Notes under the pieces: model-generated | Told to the model about the DNA's origin: nothing | Databases searched by the model: none | Seen by the model: the letters and a program-made list of their open reading frames with translations, nothing else | Source: UBA11795 sp964652755 | GTDB taxonomy: Bacteria > Chloroflexota > Dehalococcoidia > Lucifugimonadales > UBA826 | Assembly (NCBI GenBank): GCA_964652755.1 | Contig: CAZZBP010000049.1 | Coordinates: 1-16,678 of the forward strand | Direction of reading: 5' to 3' | Length of the DNA stretch: 16,678 nt | Part shown: positions 1 to 7,330 of the stretch, piece by piece | Layout of the letters: each line of letters begins with the position of its first letter | Numbering within the stretch: position 1 is the first letter of the stretch | Position numbers and translations under genes: made by a program

Positions 1-639
1 AATCTTCACTCCGAGGCTCCGCTTGTTCATGCCAAAGACTCTCTCGTCCTCTGCCCTGCCTTGACATATCTCCGCGAGTATCTCGAATAGCTCGGCGCTT
101 AAAGGAATGACTCTATCCTTATTACCCTTGCCGTGTACTAGGACTCGGCATTTATTGAGGTCTACATCTCCCACGGTAAGGTTCGCAAGCTCCGCTCGGC
201 GCATACCAGTCTTAGACAGAGTTTCAATGATTGCTAGGTCATTGGTAATAGAACTCTGCCAAGAATGGTGATTTCTAACTGTGCCCTTGAGTTTCTCTAC
301 GTCCTCGTCAGTTACAACTTCTGGCAATAAGTGATGTCTCTTTATGGTTATGCCAAACTCCATGCCTAGATACTTGAGGAAAGCTTTGAGGTAGTCTGCA
401 TATCTTTTGCGAGTGTTGAGCTAGAGATGATTGGACTTGGATAGGTATTTTTCTGCACTTTCTGGGCCAATGGTGGCACCAGTGGTGGCAAGCCAGTCTA
501 AATGACGCCTAAGATACTTCTCAGATGTCTCGATATAGTTCTCACTCAGCCCACGATTATGGAGACTTTTCAGATAATCATTAAGGGCATTTTCATGACT
601 AGAAGTGGGGTCATTGTTGGTCGAGTGGGTGATTCCTTT

Positions 640-656
640 TGCCGCCGTAGGCGGCA
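640..656. repeat. Perfect 7-bp inverted repeat at the tRNA break
   Basis: The arms TGCCGCC (640-646) and GGCGGCA (650-656) flank a 3-nt loop. The hairpin abuts the last recognisable tRNA base. It is GC-rich compared with its surroundings and has no T-tract on the minus strand. It may be part of the incoming element's attachment site, but its function is unknown. Confidence 0.5.
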
Positions 657-699
657 CTTCAATGCCATTGAAACGCTCTCCTAGATGAGCTACAGAGCC
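657..699 (-). pseudogene. 5' half of a tRNA-Ala(GGC)-like gene, truncated after the anticodon stem
   Basis: Read on the minus strand, the 43 nt fold as tRNA positions 1-43. There is a 7-nt acceptor strand GGCTCTG, then TA, a D stem GCTC/GAGC with a G18-G19-containing loop, G26, and an anticodon stem TTTCA/TGAAG. The 7-nt loop ATGGCAT gives anticodon GGC (Ala). No variable loop, T arm or 3' acceptor strand follows; instead there is a 7-bp hairpin at 640-656 and then integrase coding sequence. No T-arm-like sequence is seen between 1 and 656. The acceptor lacks G at position 3, so the alanine identity rests on the anticodon and the general look. The likely meaning is an attachment site where an element entered the tRNA gene, leaving only this half here. 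Confidence 0.65.
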
Positions 700-774
700 A
701 CACCGTAGGGAACTGTCATTATACAAGGTCTCACGCATAAAATAAGTCAAAAAGCCAATCCGGACTACAGTATT

Positions 775-1149
775 CTAGGCTGACGAAATTATGGCTCTTT
801 TATGAGTGGCTTTCCCTACTGGATCTCCATTTTGAGTTACTGCGATTTCATAAGTTAGTCTTCCTTTCTCTCTGTCAATTTCTATGAGAGAGGTTTTTAT
901 TTCTATAGTTTCTCCAACGTCAGTTCTGGCTATATGTCTCAGACCGTCGACCGCGTAGCCAACCGTTGTCGTGTTTTTTTCCATTAGAGACTCTGACTGG
1001 GAGATACATGCACCTTCCATTAGCCCTAGCATTGCGGGAGTGGACAATACATCGTCTCCTGCATTTCCCGTGCGATTTGTAGTCATTTCACTGGTCACAA
1101 CTACACTCATACCATGTGATTGTCCAATTTCGAATCCTCTCGTATCCAA
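775..1149 (-). CDS. FlK-type hotdog-fold acyl-CoA thioesterase
   Basis: This is a cytosolic single-domain thioesterase of 124 aa, the usual length for the fluoroacetyl-CoA thioesterase (FlK)-like family. Such enzymes hydrolyse short acyl-CoA esters. The FlK catalytic triad Thr-Glu-His can be placed: T37 and E45 in STPAMLGLMEGAC, and H72 in GLRHIARTDVGE. The spacing matches the family. The start is a TTG at 1147-1149, chosen because AAGGAG lies 9 nt upstream on the minus strand and because the conserved N-terminal strand would be lost from the later Met14. The substrate cannot be told from sequence; FlK homologues are not all specific for fluoroacetyl-CoA. It lies downstream of the SDR gene on the same strand, separated by about 270 nt, so a shared transcript is uncertain. 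Confidence 0.8.
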   Translation of the reverse strand: MDTRGFEIGQSHGMSVVVTSEMTTNRTGNAGDDVLSTPAMLGLMEGACISQSESLMEKNTTTVGYAVDGLRHIARTDVGETIEIKTSLIEIDREKGRLTYEIAVTQNGDPVGKATHKRAIISSA

Positions 1150-1420
1150 TTCCTTTTACTCCTTAACAGATTAGATTTTCCTAGATTTATCATAAGTTGT
1201 TTTCTTTGAGAAATCGGCTTATTACTCGTCCTCTTTACAGTTTGACGTCTATAGTTCGTGCTTGAAGCCGCTAAGCATATGAAATTGTTGTATCTAATCT
1301 ATAGCCATGCAACGTTCTTTATTTTTACGTTATATTTCGGGTAACGAGATTTCTGTTTTTTTGCATTAGCTCCAGCTGTACATGGTCATTCTTACCATTG
1401 CCTTTAAATCTAACGAGATC
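1150..1420. other. AT-rich intergenic region between SDR and thioesterase genes
   Basis: The stretch holds the Shine-Dalgarno sequence of the thioesterase gene at its left end. TAACGAGAT occurs twice in direct orientation (around 1342-1350 and 1411-1419). I see no convincing terminator, consensus promoter or small gene. Confidence 0.4.
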
Positions 1421-2188
1421 TCATGCGATCTCTAAATCGTCCGAGCTCCCTTCAGGCTGCCATCCCAGTATTTCTGTCGCGTGGGAAGTATCGCGCCACT
1501 TCCAGCGATTATTTGAGATAGCATCAAATGTGTCGTATCGTACTGAATCTGGAGCGCTTAAACATAAATCGATCATTTGGACGCAATCTGATTGACTGAG
1601 ATAGCCAGGATAATGTCTCCTCAGCTTTGGCCGGTCCGTATCTAGAACTGCGCCTAATCTGATATTTATGACGGATATTCCGTAATAATCTGAGTAATGT
1701 CTACCAAGGGCTTCCCCAAAGACTTTGCTAGCTCCATATAGGCTGTCCGGCCTTACTGGCCAGGTATGGTCAATCATTGGCCAATTATCAGGCGCGTAGG
1801 CGTAATTACCTTTGGTGAGATCGCCATAGGGAGAGTCGTGTTCATACCCAAGCATTGTACTGCCCGTACTAGCAAATACCACTCGGGTCACCTCATTTAG
1901 GCGACTAGCTTCATATACATTGTATGTGCCGTCGATGTTGACGTCTCGGGTACCCTCCCATTCGTTCACATTAGTAGTGTACGCAGAAAGGTGTAAAACC
2001 ACGTCTATTCCACGAAATGCAGGGATCATGGCATTGAAATCAGTTATATCGGCTTGAGTGCAAGGGATTTCTTCTACAAGACGTCGGTTCAATGCGCTGA
2101 ATTCATATTTGTGAGATAAAGCCCGAATTGTAATGCCGCCAATGAGACCACTAGCTCCAGTTACGAGCACCTTTAGCTTTGAAGTCAT
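1421..2188 (-). CDS. NAD(P)-dependent epimerase/dehydratase (extended SDR)
   Basis: This is a cytosolic Rossmann-fold oxidoreductase of 255 aa. The dinucleotide-binding motif GASGLIG lies at residues 11-17, with an acidic D48 in ADITD that contacts the adenine in this family. The catalytic set is S107/T108 (FASTGS) and the YxxxK pair Y151-K155 (YGASK), followed by FGEALGRHY. The pattern around YGASKVFGEALGR resembles uronate/aldose dehydrogenase-like SDRs more than classical UDP-sugar epimerases, and the length is at the short end for extended SDRs. The start ATG has GAGGG about 9 nt upstream. It is divergent from the luciferase-like monooxygenase, which hints at a shared catabolic role. The sugar-acid substrate is a guess; the fold and cofactor are secure. 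Confidence 0.85.
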   Translation of the reverse strand: MTSKLKVLVTGASGLIGGITIRALSHKYEFSALNRRLVEEIPCTQADITDFNAMIPAFRGIDVVLHLSAYTTNVNEWEGTRDVNIDGTYNVYEASRLNEVTRVVFASTGSTMLGYEHDSPYGDLTKGNYAYAPDNWPMIDHTWPVRPDSLYGASKVFGEALGRHYSDYYGISVINIRLGAVLDTDRPKLRRHYPGYLSQSDCVQMIDLCLSAPDSVRYDTFDAISNNRWKWRDTSHATEILGWQPEGSSDDLEIA

Positions 2189-2237
2189 TGTCTATACCCT
2201 CGCCCATACTTGTGTTTTTGATTTAGCGAGATTATGT

Positions 2238-2252
2238 CACTTTACGTAAGTG
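2238..2252. promoter_or_regulatory. Imperfect palindrome in the SDR/monooxygenase divergent region
   Basis: CACTTTACGTAAGTG is a near-perfect palindrome; removing one T gives CACTTACGTAAGTG. It sits between two divergent genes, a usual place for an operator. No regulator gene is nearby and no consensus promoter was recognised around it. Confidence 0.3.
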
Positions 2253-2349
2253 GTTGGTTCGGTAAGCGGATCGTTAATGAAATGTAATAATTTGTGGAAC
2301 GTCTATAGTAACCAGAGAATATAGTTAAGAATTGTAAAAAGGGGTTTTT

Positions 2350-3492
2350 ATGATCAGGAATTTTTCTGTGTTCTATGTGGGAAATATAGAGCTGGATGAT
2401 ATTGGACTGTCTGGGCAAGCTGCCAATGACAGAAGGTATTCAAATTCCCAATTAATCCAGTCTTTTGAAACTGCAGAGCGTGCTGCAATCCTCATGGATA
2501 AACTGGGGTTCTACGCGCTTTGGATGGCTGAGCATCATTTTCAACGGGAAGGCTATGAGTGCATACCAAATATTATTTTGTTGGGTACGCACTTGGCGGC
2601 GAAAACGGAAAGATTGAAGTTTGGTTGCGGGTTCAACATAGTCCCTATGTGGCATCCTCTGCGGCTGGCAGAGGATTATGCCACTGCTGACGTGCTGACG
2701 GGTGGGCGTATGATTTTTGGGGTAGGCAGAGGTTACCACTCTAGGGAAGTGGAGACTTTCGGTGCCCCCGTTATTGATAATGATAGAAATCGGGATCTTT
2801 TTGAAGAGCAGGTTGAGATTATTCTAAAGGCATTTAATGAGGAGTCTTTTTCATACCACGGGAAACACTACACTATTCCCCCAGAGGTGCCATACAGAGG
2901 TTATGATCTAAAAGAAGTCACTTTAGTGCCCAGGCCCCTGACATTGCCAGTGGAGACATGGCAACCTGTAGTTAGTGGTAGCAGTATAGATTTTACAGCT
3001 CGAATGGGATTTAATGGGGTTGTCGCGCTGACTGGGGAAAAACTAGTTGATCAGGCATTTATTAGATTCAGAGATGCTTGTGTCGAAAATGGTCGTGGAG
3101 AGCTCCTGGGAGAGGGGCTGGCGCTGGGGGTAGGTTTCTATATCGCAGACTGCGAAAAGGAGGCGATAGAGAAAGTACGGCCATACCACGACGAGCGTTA
3201 CAAGTGGTTCTCGCCTTTCGGTTTCGTTCGTTATACTGACGAAGAGGGTCGAGTGTGGGGGACGCCGGGTGCTCCAGCTAGAACCCCCAGAATAGAAGAT
3301 GGGGTAGAGCAGAAAGCTTGGATCTGTGGTCCAGCATCACACTTTGTTGAGTTCTTGAAGGAGACAGAGAAAAAATACCCAGGTCTAGAACACGTAATAC
3401 TACACTGGCCCGAAGGTATGCCCAGGGACGCTTTCTTAGGGCAACTTGAGATTTTTGCAACCGAAGTTATGCCCCATTTTCAAATAGAATAA
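2350..3492 (+). CDS. LLM-class (luciferase-like) flavin-dependent monooxygenase
   Basis: This 380-aa protein is a single TIM-barrel domain of the bacterial luciferase family, using reduced FMN or F420 to oxidise or reduce an organic substrate in the cytosol. Family features are the N-terminal strand motif WMAEHHF (residues 58-64), the segment ERLKFGCGFNIVPMWHPLRL (87-106), EDYATADVLTGGR (108-120) and the phosphate-binding stretch FGVGRGY (123-129). The ATG start follows a run containing AAGGGG about 5 nt upstream. Flavin oxidoreductases of this type are much expanded in SAR202 Chloroflexota, where oxidation of recalcitrant organic matter has been proposed. The divergent SDR and the nearby thioesterase fit a catabolic setting. 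The substrate, and whether FMN or F420 is used, cannot be told. Confidence 0.88.
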   Translation: MIRNFSVFYVGNIELDDIGLSGQAANDRRYSNSQLIQSFETAERAAILMDKLGFYALWMAEHHFQREGYECIPNIILLGTHLAAKTERLKFGCGFNIVPMWHPLRLAEDYATADVLTGGRMIFGVGRGYHSREVETFGAPVIDNDRNRDLFEEQVEIILKAFNEESFSYHGKHYTIPPEVPYRGYDLKEVTLVPRPLTLPVETWQPVVSGSSIDFTARMGFNGVVALTGEKLVDQAFIRFRDACVENGRGELLGEGLALGVGFYIADCEKEAIEKVRPYHDERYKWFSPFGFVRYTDEEGRVWGTPGAPARTPRIEDGVEQKAWICGPASHFVEFLKETEKKYPGLEHVILHWPEGMPRDAFLGQLEIFATEVMPHFQIE

Positions 3493-3515
3493 CGCTGACA
3501 CAATCTTTGGTGTTT

Positions 3516-3782
3516 CTAGGCGGGATCTCGCACTTGAGCTTCGACGGATTCGGTGACCGGACCGACGAAAAGCTCCCACGGTCGAAAGTACTCAACAAAT
3601 TCCTTAGCCTCCTCCATAGATGGGATTCCCTTTTGCGCCCTTTCGGGTGTCATAGTAAATGTCTTCGCGAAAGCGTCGAATCCCCTTTTTGTCTCGCGAA
3701 TCCCTCCGATCATCTCATGCCGATCATCCCAATATAAGACGAGTTTCTGACCCTTCCGTGTGTATTCCCAGTAGATTTCCAT
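3516..3782 (-). CDS. Small protein of unknown function (88 aa)
   Basis: I do not recognise a family. The protein is soluble, rich in aromatic and charged residues (MEIYWEYTRKGQKLVLYWDD at the start, EYFRPWELFVGPVTESVEAQ near the end), and has no signal peptide, cysteine motif or membrane segment. The phasing looks like a real gene. It has an ATG start with a modest AAGG upstream, lies on the same strand as the kinase gene above it with an 80-nt gap, and fills the space up to the convergent monooxygenase gene, ending 23 nt from it. It is probably the last gene of the GNAT-CapA-APH cluster. Confidence 0.65.
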   Translation of the reverse strand: MEIYWEYTRKGQKLVLYWDDRHEMIGGIRETKRGFDAFAKTFTMTPERAQKGIPSMEEAKEFVEYFRPWELFVGPVTESVEAQVRDPA

Positions 3783-3862
3783 TTGTTTTCAACCTTGCCG
3801 GCTTCTGTTGCTGAAATAATCCAAACCAAATTGTATCTGAATACCAGTTCTCAATGTGATAT

Positions 3863-5164
3863 TTAACCCATTCCTCTTCGTAGGCATAGAGCAGACTGTC
3901 TATAAACAAGCCTCAACATATCCAGATAGAACTGTTCCAGTTCCCACCAGATTGTGTTCGGAATTCTCGGTTTCATTTCCCAGTAATAGGCTGTCCGACA
4001 TAGCGCGGATAGGATAGACGAGTGTCGATATTCCTTGAGGAGATCTTTCATAGGACTGAATCTAGTAAATGGCTTTAAATAGGATTCTGCGACAAATCCT
4101 TCCTCAACTCCTAGTCCCCAAAACGATGACATTGTGAAGAACGGATGGCTGATGACTGCATCAGACCAGTCCATAAAGATAGGTCTGCTGACGGCCCCTC
4201 TATTTGTCACAAAGGCGTTGGAAGCATCCATGTCCCCATGCTCAAGTGTTGGAGGTATGACGGTGTTAACCAGTTCTTCGGCGGACTCCCGAAGAACTGG
4301 TAGTGAAGCAATTAATAAGTTTCGTTGTTCCTTATCCAAGTCTATATAAATATCGTGGGGCCGAGAGTCTAGCCAATCGATGAACTCAATCAGCAAAAGG
4401 GGATTATTTCTTCGTAGGCCGAGAGTTTCTAGTTCGCCCGTTCTATCTGAGCATTTCGATTGGAGTTTTCCAAGTAACTCGAGATATTCGGAGAGTTTGT
4501 TTCGATCACTAATCCCGTTAAAATCCGTACCCTGAAAGTCTTCCATTAGCATCCAGTTCTGCGATTTTTCTATGCTGACGACCGACGGGGTTGACAGCGA
4601 GAAGTTTTGATGTAACCAATTAGTTAAGGCAGATTCAACAGAAAAAAAAAGCGGAGAGGCTTTGAACCAGTAAACACCTCGGGTTGTTGGCACAGATGCT
4701 ACATAAGATATAGACCAAATTTTTTTAGGAACCATGTAACCGGTTTTTTCGATACCTTTTTCTGCGAGTATATACTCAACCCAACTATTTGCCTCTTGCA
4801 GCCATCCTGGGTAAGCCCATGGTGTGGAGTCTCTCGCGGAGTGATCCATTAGAATTGAGCAATCGTCTGGAAGATAGTCGATAGAAGACCAACGGAAATT
4901 TGGTGGTATTCCCATACCAGGGTTGAGTTCACATGACACAGTCCTTGATTCTGAATATCCGTCAACTGTTCGTAATTGATTAACTGGTAATCCGAGTTTT
5001 AAAAAGGCATTGCTAGAAATTTGGCGACAGTCGCTATAGTGACTATAAGGGACCTGCAAAGAAGGAAGGCTTCCAAATTTGTCCGTTATGAACCTGCTGC
5101 AGTCCCTGTCAAGAATGACAAGCCTGATATTTAGATATTCAGACGTGGACATATCCTCGGCCAT
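3863..5164 (-). CDS. APH/choline-kinase-like phosphotransferase with an N-terminal extra domain
   Basis: This 433-aa cytosolic protein has a C-terminal aminoglycoside-phosphotransferase fold. The Brenner motif HGDMDASN is at 309-316 (catalytic D311, metal-binding N316) and the following metal-binding aspartate is in IFMDWSDA (329-336). A likely ATP-binding lysine is K168 in VYWFKAS, and LMEDFQG (206-212) forms the hinge. The first 150 residues form a separate region (NIRLVILDRDCSRFI, later PWAYPGWLQEANSW) that resembles the N-terminal part of other large APH-family proteins; I cannot name that domain. The ATG overlaps the end of the CapA frame by 26 nt and has AGGA 6 nt upstream, so translation is probably coupled. 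Most environmental members do not act on aminoglycosides, and a small hydroxylated metabolite is a more likely target. The substrate is unknown. Confidence 0.8.
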   Translation of the reverse strand: MAEDMSTSEYLNIRLVILDRDCSRFITDKFGSLPSLQVPYSHYSDCRQISSNAFLKLGLPVNQLRTVDGYSESRTVSCELNPGMGIPPNFRWSSIDYLPDDCSILMDHSARDSTPWAYPGWLQEANSWVEYILAEKGIEKTGYMVPKKIWSISYVASVPTTRGVYWFKASPLFFSVESALTNWLHQNFSLSTPSVVSIEKSQNWMLMEDFQGTDFNGISDRNKLSEYLELLGKLQSKCSDRTGELETLGLRRNNPLLLIEFIDWLDSRPHDIYIDLDKEQRNLLIASLPVLRESAEELVNTVIPPTLEHGDMDASNAFVTNRGAVSRPIFMDWSDAVISHPFFTMSSFWGLGVEEGFVAESYLKPFTRFSPMKDLLKEYRHSSILSALCRTAYYWEMKPRIPNTIWWELEQFYLDMLRLVYRQSALCLRRGMG

Positions 5165-6461
5165 TATTTATCCTGACCTTTGTTCCCATGTGACCTGAAA
5201 GGTCTCTCATTCGTCGAAGCACACGATCAGCCACACTACCCTCGGCCACTACTGGTCTACCAGTCATGGATCGAGGCTTTCCATATCCCATGTCTATGGG
5301 TATGAGCTCTATGGTTGATACGTCTTTAGATTTAAATGTGATTCGAGTGATTATGCTCTCCCAATAAATTGGGTCTCCTGGGAATCCCCGCCCATCCACA
5401 CTTCGCTTGTCGTAAAAATCGGCCGGCGTCGCCATGGGACCTAGATTCAATAGTTCGTAATTGAAAGAGGGCTGCCATAATACGGTATCGTTTTGGAAGA
5501 TAAAGTTTCCCAAACTATAGAAAATCGGTTTGCCTTTGTATAATTCCAATCCCCTGGTCAGGTGGGGTCCGTGGCCAAGAAACACATCGGCCCCAGATTC
5601 AATACATCGATGAGCAAACTCTATGAGGAAATTCGGCGGATCAGATACGGATTTGCCGGCCTCATGGCAGTGAAATGACACTATTACCCAGTCCGCCATT
5701 CGCTTTGCGTCTGAGATCCATCTTAAGTTAGCTTCCATATCCTCAACATGTGGAGTTGTGATTTCCGAAAAGCCGTCACCTAACTCGAATTGTTTTCCCA
5801 GAAATGACATAGATGTTTCTGTGTCTTCAGAAACCACACCTTCTGGGCGGAATTTTCGAAGGGAATCTCTCTTTTTTTGAAGACCTAGCTCCCTGTTAGT
5901 CCTTCGAATCTGATCGAAGGCATGTCTGTCGACAATATATTTAGTATTGAAGCGTTGCGGATTAAGTCCCGGTCTCCCTTTAATGTCTGGTCTCTGATCT
6001 AAAGCCCTTCCAGATTCCGCAAAAGTTGAAGAAGTCGATATAAGCCCCACTCTTCCATTCTTGGTATCGAGATATGCGGCTCCACGTGCCTCACTTTAGT
6101 TCTTGCCGGTTCCTGCAAACGTTAGGCTAGAGTCACGTTAGTGTTTTAAATTTGTTAAAACACCGCCTTCTCCATAATCTTGGCTGTGATTGTTGGCGGT
6201 GGATACTAGGTTAATTCCAGCCCATTTCAGTTCCTCGAGATTTGAAGGGTTTGAACCTGTGAACGTACCTCCAGCTGAACCAGGGGAATGTTCGAAGTTG
6301 TGCATCAACATTTCAAGATTCACGTAGCTCACGTCTGAATCTCGAATTAGTTCTACTAATTCGGTGAAACGATTTTCACGAAAAACTGAGAGTTTCCGTG
6401 TGATCATTGCGTCGCCGCCGGCAACTATAGTTAGGTTACCTGCCTCTGCCTCATATATCAT
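5139..6461 (-). pseudogene. CapA-family metallophosphatase, broken by two in-frame TAA codons
   Basis: The whole frame is 440 codons, typical for CapA/PgsA-type proteins, which have a calcineurin-like fold. The N-terminal part (6461-6141) contains the metal-binding signatures GGDAMITR, VNLEMLM and STANNHSQDYGE. The C-terminal part (from 6095) contains SFHCHEAGK, LGHGPHLTRGLE and FYSLGNFIFQ. TAA occurs at 6138-6140 and 6096-6098 with no change of frame. The 13 codons between them and the codons after them (SEARGAAYLDTKNGRVGLIS) read as normal family sequence. Leucine would fit at both stops. GGGAGGA stands about 9-10 nt before the ATG. No signal peptide is present, unlike many secreted CapA proteins. 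The downstream overlap with the kinase gene is intact, so loss looks recent or the base calls are wrong. Confidence 0.85.
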
Positions 6462-6519
6462 GCTGATTCATCCTCCCGTCTACCGACATGATACTGCTCA
6501 GAGCGGGCAGATTGTTGAG

Positions 6520-7077
6520 TTAGTCGGACCTAGAATACTCTTCAGCGAGCATTCCCATTACAACGGAGTCATGTCTCGATCCTTCATGAGGACGGCTGCG
6601 TCGGAGGGTTCCTTCGTGTGTAAAACCTTGATGTTCAAAGAGACGCAATGCCGAAACATTGTAGTCAGGGATGTCCGCCCAAACACGATAAAGTCCATAG
6701 GTGATAAAACTCAAATCTAATGTAGCTCTGAGGCTCGCTGTTCCGTATCCTTGATGCCAGAGTTCTCGGTTGCCAATGAGTATTGATATCTGACCGTCTC
6801 CAAGGGATTCTTCCACAGTTATATGAGTTTCCCCAATGTGTTCATCGTTTTCCGTATATATAGAAAAAATACGGTGTTCGGGGTTTTCAAAGACCTCATC
6901 CCATCGACTATCGGGAAGTGACTCTATCTGTTCTGGGTGATAACCTAGATGCGCGGGATCCCCATATGAATATCTTCCGAACCAACTCTCCGAAACCTCT
7001 TTGTCAGATAACCATTCGCGAATTCTTCGTACATCTTCACGAGAAACATGTTCGAGCGAGACTCTCCTTTCTTCCAT
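6520..7077 (-). CDS. GNAT-family N-acetyltransferase (RimJ/RimL type)
   Basis: This cytosolic acetyl-CoA-dependent acyltransferase has 185 aa, the usual size for the RimJ/RimL-like branch. The acetyl-CoA pyrophosphate-binding loop is HQGYGT (residues 108-113). Late strand and helix signatures are DYNVSALRLFEHQGF (138-152), where the N...A.RL.E..GF pattern is diagnostic, and GTLRR (156-160). The ATG start has GAGG 7 nt upstream. It is the first gene of a minus-strand cluster with CapA (58 nt away), the APH-like kinase and a small protein. Acetyltransferase plus phosphotransferase is a pairing often seen with amino sugars, amines or antibiotics, but neither substrate can be read from the sequence. 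The family call is firm. Confidence 0.85.
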   Translation of the reverse strand: MEERRVSLEHVSREDVRRIREWLSDKEVSESWFGRYSYGDPAHLGYHPEQIESLPDSRWDEVFENPEHRIFSIYTENDEHIGETHITVEESLGDGQISILIGNRELWHQGYGTASLRATLDLSFITYGLYRVWADIPDYNVSALRLFEHQGFTHEGTLRRSRPHEGSRHDSVVMGMLAEEYSRSD

Positions 7078-7214
7078 ATAAAACCTCGATGAGACTGGGA
7101 TTTAAAGCCAGTATTTCTAACAGCCCTACATTTAATCAGCTTTGTCGCTGACATACGCAACTATTATTTGGAAATTGTCAGGATGCGTCAATAAACGCTG
7201 AATTTCTGAATTAA

Positions 7215-7226
7215 ACTTCATGAAGT
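7215..7226. repeat. 12-bp perfect palindrome between GNAT gene and prfA
   Basis: ACTTCATGAAGT lies in the 250-nt divergent region. It could be an operator. A palindrome of this length can also occur by chance in AT-rich intergenic DNA, and no matching regulator is visible. I found no clear consensus promoter for prfA in this region. Confidence 0.25.
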
Positions 7227-7330
7227 ATTTAATTATATGAAAGGTAGTCCTGACGAAATTGGGGTATCATTTCAGTCTATTATGGATAATGTGAACTCAC
7301 GGTTTTGAGGTTCGCTGCAAAAGAAATGAA

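Larger units (their letters stand above)
1..750 (-). pseudogene. Tyrosine recombinase/integrase, interrupted by in-frame TAG and cut by the window edge
   Basis: This is a site-specific recombinase of the phage integrase/XerC-D family, acting on DNA. Reading leftwards, residues from about 606 down to 424 form a SAM-like core-binding domain (NALNDYLKSLHNRGLSENYI). After a TAG at 421-423 the same frame continues without a shift (LNTRKRYADYLKAFLKYLG) into the catalytic domain. That domain has the box I arginine in TGMRRAEL (codon 199-201) and the beta-strand lysine in HGKGNKDR (codon 127-129). The box II HxxR motif and the catalytic tyrosine would lie beyond position 1. The stop sits in the interdomain linker, so it would yield only the core-binding domain. 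About 48 codons at the 5' end are translated tRNA-derived DNA, so the original start is probably lost. The assignment as integrase is secure. That it is dead, rather than a base-call error, is inferred. Confidence 0.85.

Noticed and set aside
502..684. Plus-strand reading frame over the integrase/tRNA region
   Set aside because: It is antisense to the recognisable integrase and tRNA sequence and has no family resemblance.
3724..3909. Minus-strand 61-codon frame across the end of the kinase gene
   Set aside because: It overlaps both the kinase and the small-protein genes and shows no protein-like conservation pattern.
421..6140. Stop-codon reassignment, suggested by TAG and two TAA inside otherwise good frames
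   Set aside because: Many intact genes here end at TAA, TAG and TGA exactly where their families end (prmC and the monooxygenase at TAA, the MFS transporter at TAG, prfA at TGA). RF1, which reads UAA and UAG, is present and looks functional. Separate mutations or base errors explain the three sites better.
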